Part shown: positions 31,701 through 41,799 of the stretch, piece by piece
How the letters are laid out: each line of letters opens with the position of its first letter
Position numbering within the stretch: the first letter of the stretch is position 1
DNA from: Phalacrocorax aristotelis
Lineage: Eukaryota; Chordata; Aves; Suliformes; Phalacrocoracidae
Reading direction: 5' to 3'
DNA: 64,000 nucleotides
Assembly (NCBI RefSeq): GCF_949628215.1
Contig: NC_134277.1
Location: 26,115,179-26,179,178 of the forward strand
Position numbers and translations under genes: made by a program
Notes under the pieces: generated by a model
What the model saw: the letters and a program-made list of their open reading frames with translations, nothing else
Told to the model about the DNA's origin: nothing
Databases searched by the model: none

Positions 31701-34700
31701 TTTTAACTGAGGAGCTCAAAGCTGAAGTAAAACATGTACAAATGACGGGTCTTCAAACCCTTTGCTTACTTGTACGAAGCATCAAGCAGAGTTTGGAGCA
31801 TGTCGTCTTCCTTTTCCTCAGATTTTCGACGTTTCTGGATAACCTTGTAGAAAATGTTCTTTATTTCTTTGTGTGCTCGATCTCGACGTCTGCAATTCAA
31901 AACACTTTTGTTAGCAACTTCATACAAAGTAACACATAAAATGCTTGTGAGGATTTATTGGGATGTCTAGAATAGCTTACAAACAAGATATTGGGGGAGG
32001 GGGGAGGGAATCCAAACAACAGAAGATGTTTAGATAAAATGCTTAAGTTGCTTCCTCTGTTATTTCTGGTACCTGAAGCTCGGCAGTGGTAGCCAGCCTG
32101 GCAGAAGCCAGGCAGCATGTGTAAAACCCCCATCCAGATCAGCATACAGCTGAGCCACCTTCTCGTTCAGTAAGCTTCTTATTTCTTTCCCATGTAAGCA
32201 ATGGCTTGCTGTCAAAATGATAAGTTCTGAAAGGGCTTCAAACAGGTCTGAGGAAAGATTTGAAAAATGTTACTGAAGATGCATTTCAGGCAAGATGTCA
32301 TGTTTTACAGGTTGTTCTTTATTTTTATTTTGTAGAAGAGGAAAAGAACTAACTGGACACAGATTAATAATTTTAAATAGAGTTTTAGATCATTCTCCTA
32401 ATAAAACAAAGCATCTAATTTTAAATTTCTGTGTGTCTATCGTTTCTCTTCAAACAACTTTTCAATTAGACTGCTGATTTAAACAACTTTTTTCTCTGGT
32501 ATTTCTTTCTAGAAATTTTCCTAGGAAAGCCAGTAATCCTTCCAAAGTAAGCCAAGTAGCACAAGCTGAATCCTTATAAAGTGGAAAAGAACTTGTGCAA
32601 AAACTTAACTTTGAAATCCAAATCCATGGGAAACCAGTTCGTTTTGCTGCTCACAGGATATTTTTCATATCATACTTATTTTTTAACATTAAAATTATTA
32701 TATTATTAACCGTATTATACATTATACTTAGAAAAACTAATAATATATTTAAAAAGAGATGTATCATTACATAAATATTATATATTTAAATATATATGTT
32801 TACATAAATATTTCTGATACTGTTACACCACTGTGGGCTTGCAACAATGGTGACGGGCTATGTCTAGCAAGCTAGTTGGGAAAGCCAGGTGGGAAACAAA
32901 AGAATTCCACTTATATCCCTAACCTAACCATATCAGCTTCAAGGATGCAGTTTTCCAGTGTAGAAGGTCCCTGAGCTAAGATCTCTGACACAGGCTCTGG
33001 CAAGTCAGAGCAGTATCTTTTCCTAGGGACTATGAAGTGGTTACGCTGGGTCGTATCATGCAACATGAGCGCGATTCAGCCAGGCAGCAGGTAGACTCTC
33101 CATGAGCTAAGAAAGCAAAAGAAAGATAGTCCTTCACACCTCTCAATGGTTTTCTGAGCAGCTTCACTCTCCAATAGCCTTAAATTTGATTAAACAAAAT
33201 CTGTATTTCGCACATTGCTGCTGATGTTCAGTACAGTTTTACCTATGTCATTTTTAATTTCTTCAATACTGCAGTAAATCATTTACAAAAACGTAACTGC
33301 ATTGGCCTTAATTCCTTCTCAGAAAATCGGAGAAAAAAACACATCTGATTTTGCTTACTTTTTTCTCCGCACTCTCCCCATGCTTTGAAATACTCCTTTG
33401 TCTCTTCTTCAATCACAGATACATGCTGTTTAAACTGGGCAATATTTAGCCCAGTTTTGAGCATCTTCTTCTGTTCCAAAAATACCTAGAGGAACCAAGA
33501 CAGTAAAAGCAATGAGGACATGGATCATATTAATGTAATTAACAATTTATTAGCATTTGTATTAGAAGGACATACAGAAGTAAAAAGACATTATGATGAG
33601 GACTGCGGGACACAACAAAAACTCCAAATAATAGGTAACATTCTGGTTTTCACCTTTGTTTTCAAGAAAAAGTTTAGTAACATGAGGAAAAGTTAGTAAA
33701 TACTAGCTCAAGGGAGCTACAGCTCTCTCTTGCAGTACCAAAACAAAAAATAATTTTAGTATCTTTGTTAAACTTTATCCCTGAAGATACAAGAAGCATT
33801 CAAGATTGAAATACAGAATGCACTTTAGATACATAAACACAAACGTAATCAGACCTGTCCTTGCAAAGCCTGGATTCAGTCTGTGGCCCTTGTTACGCAG
33901 CCGCCTTGCTTTCTTGCCCCCAGAGCATCTGTCTTCTGGGGACGAGAATACCTGACCTCTAGCCTAGAGGGGCACCTTTCTTTTACAAGGCCCTCTCATC
34001 AAACTGCCCAGGAAGCCAGACACAGAAGCAGGAAGCAAACTGCTTCTTAAGAAAATGGTGAGCTTCAAGTCCTTCTCACCATTTCCTTTTTTTTTTTTTT
34101 TTTATAGACTCATACGTAACAAACCTACTGGTAAAAAGCCCATTATTAGATGAGAACCATTCAATGAGGTGACAAGACATCTACTCAGAAAATTTTTCAA
34201 TGTATTTTAATCCCTAATTATGAATTAGGGCATCTGCCCTGTAGATCTGCACTATACTATGAGCAATGCACCAAAAATTGTCTTCCCATCAAGGGCTCTG
34301 CATGTACTATACAGTTATTCACAAAACAAAAGGCATAAGAAAGGTTACTTGCTAGAAACTTCTGTTTTCAGAATGCAGTGGGGACTCCCAGCAGTCTGTC
34401 ACAGGGTACACACACTGCAAAGCGGCGAGACAAGCACATTTTCCCCTGCAACACACTATCCCATCTCCATCTCCAGCCTGATGGAGACAGGAACAGCACA
34501 CAGGAGTGAAAACGTCCTCTGCCGTTCCAGCTCCTCTCAATGCAAAACTATCTGCAAGTGGTTTGGAGGGAGGAGACAGAGTAAATGAGTTGATATCTAG
34601 ACTACACATATCAACAATTACCAGAATTACTGGAAAAGTAGTAACTTTCCTTTTAAAGAGTAAGGGGCGGTTCTTCTAAACACATGACTGAAAGTCATGT

Positions 34701-37700
34701 CACTGTCAGATTGAAGAGATAGAGACTTAGCATCTTAGCAGAGAGAAGGGGGCCTCAAAAGAAAGTTCTGGATGATCCAACAATAGCAGATTTCCAGTCA
34801 AAGTTTGAACAGCTCTCTAAATGCCTTCCCAGTAGATGCTATGGATGTCATCTACCTGGACTTCTGCAAGGCCTTTGACATGGTCCCCCACAACATTCTT
34901 CTCTCTCAATTGGAGAGATATGGATTTGATGGGTAGACTGTTCAGTGGATAAGGAACTGGCTGGATGGTCGCATCCAGAGGGTAGTGGTCAATGGTTCAA
35001 TGTTCAGACGGAGACCAGTGTCAAGTGGTGTCCCTCAGGGGTCCATACTGGGACCGGTACTGTTTAATATCTTCATCACTGACATAGACAGTGGGATCAA
35101 GTGCACCCTCAGCAAGTCCGCAGATGACACCAAGCTGAGCGGTACAGTTGACATGCCAGAAGGACGGGACGTCATCCAGAGAGACCTGGGCAAGCTGGAG
35201 AGGTGGGCTTGTGAGAACCTCATGAGGTTCAACAAGGCCAAGGGCAAGGTCCTGCACCTGATTCAGGCCAATCCCCAGTATCAATACAGACTGGGGGATG
35301 AAGGGATTGAGAGCAGCCCTGCGGAGAAGGGCTTGGGGGTACTGGTGAACAAAAAGCTGCCCATGAGCCAACAATGTACACTCACAGCCCAGAGGCCAAC
35401 CATATCCTGGGCTGCATCAAAAGGAGCGTGGCCAGCAGGTCGGGGGAGGTGATTCTGCCCCTCTACTCTGCTCTGGTGAGACCCCACCTGGAGTGCTGCG
35501 TCCAGCTCTGGAGCCCTCAGCACAAGAAGGACATGGAGCTGTTGGAGCGGGTCCAGAGGAGGCCGCAAAAATGATCCAAGGGCTGGAGCACCTCTCCTAT
35601 GAAGACAGGCTGAGAGAGTTGGGGTTGTTCAGCCTGGAGAAGAGAAGGCTCAGGGGAGACCTTATTGTGGCCTTTCAATACTTAAAGGGGGCTTCTAAGA
35701 AAGATGGGGACACACTTTTTAGCAAGGCCTGTTTTGACAGGACAAGGGTTAATAATTTTAAACTAAAAGAGGGTAGATTTATGCTAGATATAAGGAAAAG
35801 ATTTTTTACTATGAAGGTGGTGAAACACTGGCACAGGTTGTCCAGAGAGGTGGCAGATGCCCCATCCCTGGAAACGTTCAAGATCATGTTGGACGGGGCT
35901 CTGAGCAACCTGTTCTAGTTGAAGATGTCCCTGCTCACTGCAGGGGGATTGGACTAGATGAGCTTTAAACGTCCCTTCCAACCCAAACTATTCTATGGTT
36001 ATATGTCCAAAATGAAATCATGGTGGCAGTGCTATGTGAAAAACTAGCTCACCTCTAGCAGAATGCATTCTGGCCTCAACCAGACATGCTACCTCACTAG
36101 CTTCGTATGGGGAAATACCCAACTAGAGATAACCAGTCCATGTCAGTAGCAAAGTCACTGCATCTCCCAGCTGCAAAAAAAAGCAGCCCAGGTGGTTTTC
36201 TGATGAACCTGAATTTTCAGAGATAAAAAGGAAGAGGTTCCTCTAGTATCAGAGGTATTAATGAAGTGGACTTATCCACAGACACCCAAGGCTTACTGAG
36301 TAATATGAAAAGATTAATCCCTTGACTAAAGCAGAACTCAAACACACCCTAGGGAAAAAACTACAGTAACTCTAGAAAAACACATTATTTCAGAAAAGAA
36401 GCAGTAGATGATGGACAAATGAGGTACGCCTTTATCATTCCAAATTGTCAAATTAATACTCCTGTATCTAGACTTGGCATGGCATAAGTGAAAAATTATC
36501 ACTCTTAAAGCTCTCTGAGAAGGAAGACCTGAGTTGCTTGTAAGGGAAAAGTAAACTTCAGTCAATGGCATGCTGTAAGGGAAGGAAAGAGACTCACTTA
36601 TTAGTTTTTCCTCTATGGCAGGATTAGATGGTTTCTAGAACAAAAAAAAAAAAGCATCCGGATTGACGAATGGCCAGGTTGTAAATAAAGCTACCAAAAC
36701 ACATTCAGTCTGGATTATCAACAGAGACAATTCACCAACTGCATTACGCCTTGCTGCCAGCATTGTGTATGAACACAAAATACCACCATACAGAGCCAAG
36801 AGATCAGGGTTGCCTACTCAGAAATTAAATTATGCTACTTTTCTACTCATATTTAAAATACGTACCACATTAGGGACATCATAAGCAACTCCCTTGCCAA
36901 AAACTGGTGTAGTTAACCGAGAGTATACATCCTCTGCGTTCAAATCTTCATTTTTACTGTTGAAGAGTAAAGCAGCGGCATCACTACCCAGTAAGTATGT
37001 GAATGTCTTGCCAACCATAGTGAAACTGAATACAGGTCCATACTAAGAAAGAAAAAAACCACCAGTTTATTTTAAATAAGAACAATACAAATACTAAATC
37101 TGTATCTCTTTTTGTACAAGCTTCCATAAATCACTTACTCTCCTAAGTGTCTAGAGACTTAGTAAAGATATAAATATTTTAAACCACATTTAAATTCCGT
37201 TTTCAATACACTTACTAGCGATATCTAATGTTGTAACAAACACACATGATCTTACACATCCTAAAACCATTTAGTTTAAAAAAAAAAAAGTAAATAAAAT
37301 ATCAATTACACTACAAAAACTAGCAGGGAGATTACAGCCCATACAGCCTCCAGTAATCTACAAACCCGGTCTCAAAATATTCTGGATTTGGAGTTATGCA
37401 TAGGTAATTAAGAACAAGCAAGATTTTAAAGTTTAAAGGTCATCCCCAGCAGATCTTCATGTACTAAATTGGGCTTTCTCTAAGCTAACGAAGCTAAGAT
37501 TTAAGCTTATGTTTTAGACAATATCAAAGAGATCAAGAAATCTTATTTCATTGGAATTCAAGCTCTAATGCCTTAGCCCATTTCTTTTGGGCTGTTATAG
37601 TACTAAGCCTATTGAGGTTTTATACACCAGCCCTTTTAACATTGAAGAGGGCCTTACAATCCATCAAATTGCCTACAAAGGCGGTTAGCTGCATTCCAGC

Positions 37701-39086
37701 CTAGTCACGGGTTAGTAAAGTGTGATGTTAGAAGTTCCCAATCAAGTCAAGAAATGTCATGAAAATGGCTTTTAATTAACTTGTGATTCAGCTACAGGCA
37801 TTACCCAAATACACAGACATATTTTTATAAATCTGAATCACAAGAGGTATCTCAGAAAACACTATTTCTCTAACAATGTACATAAAGAGATCTGAAGAAA
37901 GCAGGGCCTGCTCTGCACGTTCCATTCCATATTTGAGGTGGTAAATGAGAATGAACTGCTCCAGACAGAGAACTTAATAGATACACAAAAATATTTTACG
38001 ATATGCTCAGCCAGTTATGTGAGAAAACATACCTTGTCATAAGCATTTTCCAAAAATTCAATGGGACTTTTTCCAAATGCGATTGCATGTCCAAGAAAAG
38101 GGATGCTTGATGAAATATAGGGTGGGTATTTCTGAGGAAGAAAGAGAAAAATAAACATTTAATTTTCTTCAGAGAGTAATAAAATCATGTCCATTCACAT
38201 GAGACTAAACACAGAGGAGGATTTCGACACGTTTTGTTTAAACCTTTTTGTGGAAAGGCCAGGTTTGGACAACCGATTATTTTTTAAATAGAGTAACAGT
38301 GAGCCACATTTAAAGCAGCAGAGATTAAAATAAAATGAATACGATTAAGATTCTTGCTAACCCGCCTCTGAACACAAAAGCACAAAGATAGTGCAATTGG
38401 AAAGGAGGCAGTCAGAAGCAGAAGAGCGTTGATGATTTGTTCAACAGTCGCCCAAACGCATCAACCTCAGTTTAGCAACGAGCTGCACGCATACGTGGGA
38501 GCCTTCTTTTAAAGCTGCACTGACGAAAGCTGATGATTTAAGCTGCAGGGGGCACGGCCTCTGCCTCTACAAACCCTGAGCACCTCCGCTTCGTGGTACC
38601 AGCCAGCTGGGCGAAGGCACCAGCCGCTGCACCGTTCGTCCCCCCCGGGGAGGCGCGGGGACCGCTCCCCGCTCGCCAGAGCGCGCTCCCGCGCGCTCGG
38701 GTTCTGCCGCCCATTTCTCTGCGCTCCCCAGGGAGGACTGTCCGGAGGTGAACGCAACGCCGCCCCTCGTCCGTCCGTCCGTCCATCCACACCGACGGGA
38801 GGCCGTCCGGCTTCCCCAGCCCTCAACCCCGCGGTGAGCGCCCCGCCCGTGCGCGGGCGGCGGAGGCCCCCGGCTCCCCAGCCCACCGCCCCTCGCCGAC
38901 CCCGCCGCGAGCAGGCCGAGGCTCCGCGCGACCCCCAGCGCCTACCCCTCGGGCGGAGCCCGCGTGACGCCGGTAACCCAGCTGGAGCAGGTAGCCGAGG
39001 CTCAGCGCGAAGGCGGAGGCGGCCAGCACCAGGGAGAGCGGGCTGCCGACGGCCGCCCGCTCCAGCAGCGACCCACCGCCTTCCAT
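28593..39086 (-). CDS. CYP51A1: CYP51A1, lanosterol 14-alpha-demethylase, 10 exons
   Basis: An ER-anchored cytochrome P450 that removes the 14-alpha-methyl of lanosterol in cholesterol synthesis, fed by P450 reductase (family knowledge). Ten coding exons give 492 residues from the ATG at 39086, close to the 503-509 of human. Seen in order: an N-terminal membrane segment (about 15-36); the CYP51 substrate-recognition signature around 120-135 ([16 protein letters not shown]); I-helix AGQHTSS at 300-306; ExxR Glu358/Arg361 (KETLR); and heme loop FGAGRHRCIG with the thiolate Cys438. All exon lengths and phases sum to one open frame. Regulation by SREBP is expected from the family and a sterol-element-like motif is tentative. 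The gene is convergent with AKAP9 and lies downstream of KRIT1 on the same strand. Introns host one old and one young CR1. Confidence 0.97.
29431..29599 (-). CDS. CYP51A1: CYP51A1 exon 9: meander and start of heme loop
   Basis: 169 bases, [20 protein letters not shown] to KFAYVPFGA plus one base. Acceptor CTTGCAG|ACTGTT, donor GCTG|GTGAGT. The split Gly codon falls inside the heme-binding loop. Confidence 0.96.
30085..30450 (-). mobile_element. Old CR1 fragment in CYP51A1 intron
   Basis: The plus strand shows the reverse complement of CR1 ORF2 3' sequence: a Pro/Leu-rich CTTCTCCAGG...CTCAGCCTTTCCTCA...ATCTTGGTGGCCCTC pattern, then a degraded stretch. No open frame. Boundaries are approximate. 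Confidence 0.6.
30463..30558 (-). CDS. CYP51A1: CYP51A1 exon 8: ExxR helix
   Basis: 32 codons, phase 0/0: [20 protein letters not shown] to RMARTPQ. KETLR is the K-helix ExxR motif that stabilises the heme core. Acceptor TTTCAG|CTCAAG, donor CAA|GTGAGT. Confidence 0.95.
31140..31335 (-). CDS. CYP51A1: CYP51A1 exon 7: I-helix
   Basis: 196 bases, [19 protein letters not shown], then [16 protein letters not shown], ending LTYDQ. AGQHTSS is the CYP51 I-helix motif placing His/Thr for proton delivery to bound oxygen. Acceptor AACCTAG|GGATGG, donor CAG|GTTTGT. Confidence 0.96.
31770..31889 (-). CDS. CYP51A1: CYP51A1 exon 6
   Basis: 120 bases: [20 protein letters not shown], then acidic EEKEDDM and QTLLDASY, ending in a split Lys codon. 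Acceptor ATTGCAG|ACGTCG, donor TACAA|GTAAGC. Confidence 0.95.
32073..32247 (-). CDS. CYP51A1: CYP51A1 exon 5
   Basis: 175 bases that complete Asn, then [19 protein letters not shown] and [14 protein letters not shown], ending in a split Arg codon. Acceptor TTCCTCAG|ACCTGT, donor TTCAG|GTACCA. Confidence 0.95.
33359..33485 (-). CDS. CYP51A1: CYP51A1 exon 4
   Basis: 127 bases, [20 protein letters not shown] to CGEK plus one base. Acceptor CCTCTAG|GTATTT, donor AAAA|GTAAGC. C-helix region. A young CR1 lies in the preceding intron. Confidence 0.95.
34087..34104. repeat. Poly-T run in CYP51A1 intron
   Basis: About 18 consecutive T on plus (poly-A in the sense of the gene), not attached to a recognised element. 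Confidence 0.8.
34829..36002 (+). mobile_element. Young CR1 copy in CYP51A1 intron 3
   Basis: About 1.17 kb, 5'-truncated inside the reverse-transcriptase palm (reads [20 protein letters not shown]), then [20 protein letters not shown] and a SADDTK box. After an in-frame stretch to 35452, private and shared single-base losses break ORF2. It continues through the [20 protein letters not shown]-type C-terminus to CCTTCCAACCCAAACTATTC. Antisense to CYP51A1. Nearly identical to the copy at 47567-48652. Confidence 0.92.
36866..37042 (-). CDS. CYP51A1: CYP51A1 exon 3: substrate-recognition site 1
   Basis: 59 codons, phase 0/0, from [19 protein letters not shown] to AYDVPNV. Acceptor TTCTTAG|TATGGA, donor [25 protein letters not shown] is the CYP51-specific B'-helix/loop signature. 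Confidence 0.96.
38033..38131 (-). CDS. CYP51A1: CYP51A1 exon 2
   Basis: 33 codons, phase 0/0, starting [19 protein letters not shown] and ending NAYDK. Acceptor TTCCTCAG|AAATAC, donor AAG|GTATGT. It carries the proline-rich hinge that follows the membrane anchor. It contains no Met codon, so it does not show up as an ORF. Confidence 0.95.
38769..38785. repeat. GTCC tetranucleotide repeat
   Basis: Four GTCC-type units (the last is ATCC) in CYP51A1 intron 1 within the CpG island. Confidence 0.8.
38946..39086 (-). CDS. CYP51A1: CYP51A1 exon 1: membrane anchor
   Basis: 47 codons, [20 protein letters not shown] through the hydrophobic [16 protein letters not shown] to SARG. Donor GGG|GTAGGC. 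I chose the ATG at 39086 (G at -3, G at +4). Another in-frame ATG at 39098 would add four residues. The frame stays open beyond it, so the start is not certain. Confidence 0.85.
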
Positions 39087-39203
39087 CACACCCCGCATCC
39101 CCCAGCGCCCGCCACCACCCGCCGGACTAAGGCTACTCTCGCGCCGCGGCGGCGGGGCCAGCGGCCGCCACGCCCCCTCCCCGCGCTGGGCTGATCTCTG
39201 CCC

Positions 39204-39260
39204 ATGTGACGATAGCCGGCGCCTCAGCCAACCGGCGGCCGCGCGGCACGGGGTGACGGC
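39204..39260 (-). promoter_or_regulatory. CYP51A1: Possible sterol/cAMP response elements of CYP51A1
   Basis: Two TGACG cores on plus (about 39207 and 39253). The second, read on minus, is CGTCACCCCGTG, which matches 7 of 10 bases of the classical sterol regulatory element ATCACCCCAC. Mammalian CYP51A1 promoters are known to combine SREBP and CREB sites. Function here is inferred. Confidence 0.3.
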
Positions 39261-39539
39261 GTCTGCAGGGCTGAGAGGGGCACCATTGGGCGGGCGGGGA
39301 GTCGGGGGCGGGCCCTGAGCGCGCAGCGGGGAGCGGGGCCCCGCCGGCCTCCTGCCGCCGCTCCCGCAAGGTGCGCGGCCCGGCGCGGTGGGCTGCGCGG
39401 TCTCCGCTTCCTTCACCTGAAGCACCACTCGGCCCCCTGGGGCTGCAGCGGCTTCCTCGTGCCGCAGCCCGCGAGTGGCAGCACGGTGGGGGATAAACAC
39501 GCGTGAGGACGATACCTTGAGGCATTGTGGCAGCATTTA

Positions 39540-41799
39540 TCTCGGCTGAGAATTCACATTCATACCTTCAGGATAATTACTTCTTGATCTATTTTTCATC
39601 ATTTTATGGCTTTCCTCATTGCCAGCTGCTTCAGCACTTCTGTGTGAAATATCATTCAACCTTTTCATAGTTAGGTCAGCTACTTTAAGATTCTCTGATG
39701 AATGTAATTAGTCTTTGCTGGCATCATTAACTGGACTCTCATGAAAGCTTTTGTTTAGTCCTTTTGTATTTAGACCACTTGGAATTTCATCTTCTTCCTT
39801 CTCTGGAGACACTCTTCCTTTTTCTGGGTTGCTAATTGATTCTTACTAGTATTTTTAAGATACCAAACTCTTAAGTGAGAAATCTATATGGAATGTTTTA
39901 ACATTAGTAGACTGAGCTGGCCATTTTAAGAAATCTTGATAAAAAACTAGACTTCTCCCACATTTGTGAACTTCCCCCTTCTGTTTATGCCCAAAAATGG
40001 ATTACTTTACTGCAGTGCTTGCTACTTTAATACCTTGTTTTTCCAGACAGTAGACTACAGATCACAAAACATACAAGTGGGTGACTTGTCACCAGACATT
40101 TCATAGAATAGCCTGACCTGTCTCGGACAACAGACACTGCTCACCTTAGTGGACGCTCCATGGTTTTCTAAAGCTCTGTTTGCGTGTTTAAATTTACTAT
40201 GTTAAACTTATGTTCTCTTGCACTAGTGGTGTACCACCATAAACAGTATTTTTCCAACTTCACTTGATTGCCAGTTGACAAATCAAAGGTTGGTCTTTCC
40301 CTCTCCCCTTATACCATCTTATGGTGTAAGTCTTCAGACATGTCTCCCTCAAATAGACCTACATTTCTTCCTAGTTTCTTTAGCATAAGTCTTCCTGCTG
40401 ATGGGGTAAAGTTGTAAAATTTTTATAATATCCTTACTCCATATTAATAAAAAAAGCTTCGCGGTCAAGTGGAACCTTTGCAAACCATGTGCATTGTTCT
40501 GTTGAGGCTGTACCTGCACCTTTTCAATAACAGGCTATTTTCTGAAACATATCTAGCTGCGAGGTAACAATAGTAGGGAAACCCCTACCTTTCTAGACTA
40601 ACCCTTCCTTGTCACCAAAGCAGCAGCAGCAGGAGGACATCTGGGCTACATGAGGGGTTTCCCTCAGGACCGAGGCCTTCCTTTCAGACAAGCCACTGCC
40701 TTCCCTGTGCTGCTGGCAGAACCAGCGCCTGAACTCAAACAGCTCCTGACCGGGGGATGGGGAAGGAGGCTGGCACCCCATCTCAGCACCCACCTCAGCC
40801 GCTGCCACACCAAGCCCTGGTGCTGGTGACACAGCATGGCCTCCCCAGAGCCACATCCGCAACCACTGGTCGCCCCTGTCCTGGGCACAACCTCAGGCTG
40901 CGGAGCTGGAGCCAGAGCCCTAAGAGGGTCTGTAAATTTAAGGCCGGAGATTGATTTGTGGGTGATTCGAGTTTTACCGGAGTTTCTCCCATTGCTCAAC
41001 CTCGAACCGTGCAGGTTCGCTTCACCACAGCAAAAGGCACCCGCTACTAGATGGGCCCACTCCATGCTTGTGGCGAGGCTGGCGCTTACAGGTGGACAGT
41101 CCTCTAAGTGCTCGCCTGAGCATTAATCATTCTGCTTGATAAAATTGTGCCTGTTTTTCAGTTTTAACTTTTCAGTTGCTCTTTTGCCTTACTGTGCCTA
41201 GCTGGGGTATTCTACTCAGATCTTTGCTTCATCAGCTATACAGTTACTCACTTTTTAAAACTGCTTATCTGATAAGCGTTAGGAGTCAAGCTGTGTCTCT
41301 TGCTTACAAGGGCCTGATTTTCAGACTTGCCATTTTTTCAGCTCTTTTTTTTTTTTTTGTTCGGTACAGATAAGAGGATTGTTACTAGCAGCCTGTCTCT
41401 ACAGCACTGGATTCCCCTCTGTTCGGATTTTACATTTCCCCACTTTTAGATGAAAAGATGGCACTCGTCTTTAAACTCCTACGTACCCAGGTGCCAGAAG
41501 CCTGCTAGGACTGCGTAACCAGGCTTTCGCTGCTTAATGACTCCACTGACACACAACAGCTGCAAGCTTCTGATTTGCCATGACTAGCAGTTTCCAGTTT
41601 TCCTGATGAACTCCCGGGTGGTTTCCAAGGTGTACTACTTTAAATTTGTAGTTACCATTGGACTCTCCCTATGATTCTTTCTGATGATCTTCCTTCATAG
41701 CTTGTAAAGATGAGCCTGTTAAAAAACATTGGTCTTTGGAAGTAACACCTGCTTGGTAAGACATTTGGTGGCACTTTCATGCCGGCTGCAATAATAAAA
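39540..41799. other. Intergenic region upstream of CYP51A1
   Basis: No exon with recognisable homology. A G+C-rich block at about 40590-41110 carries overlapping short ORFs on both strands with low-complexity Pro/Ser/Gly composition. I do not recognise a gene in it. The rest is AT-rich and featureless. No leucine-rich-repeat coding sequence (LRRD1) was seen. Confidence 0.55.

Larger units (their letters stand above)
38640..39480 (-). promoter_or_regulatory. CYP51A1: CYP51A1 CpG island and promoter
   Basis: An abrupt G+C- and CpG-rich block in otherwise AT-rich sequence, covering exon 1, its upstream flank and the start of intron 1. Upstream of the ATG, read on minus, are a GC/KLF box (GGGGGCGTGG at about 39171-39180), a CCAAT box (39285-39289, ATTGG on plus) and two GC-box clusters (39288-39300, 39304-39315). 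I see no TATA box. This is a typical housekeeping promoter. The transcription start cannot be placed. Confidence 0.75.

Noticed and set aside
35021-35568. Minus-strand ORFs in the CR1 copies (also 47666-48214)
   Set aside because: Antisense of CR1 ORF2, repeated in both copies because the elements are near-identical. Not host genes.
38834-39194. Plus-strand ORFs in the CpG island
   Set aside because: Pro/Arg/Ala-rich frames caused by G+C content, antisense to CYP51A1 exon 1. No splice or promoter evidence of their own, though a divergent noncoding RNA cannot be excluded.
41000-41025. tRNA-like T-arm (CTCGAACCGTGCAGGTTCG)
   Set aside because: Only a short inverted match. No acceptor stem, anticodon arm or box A at the right spacing.
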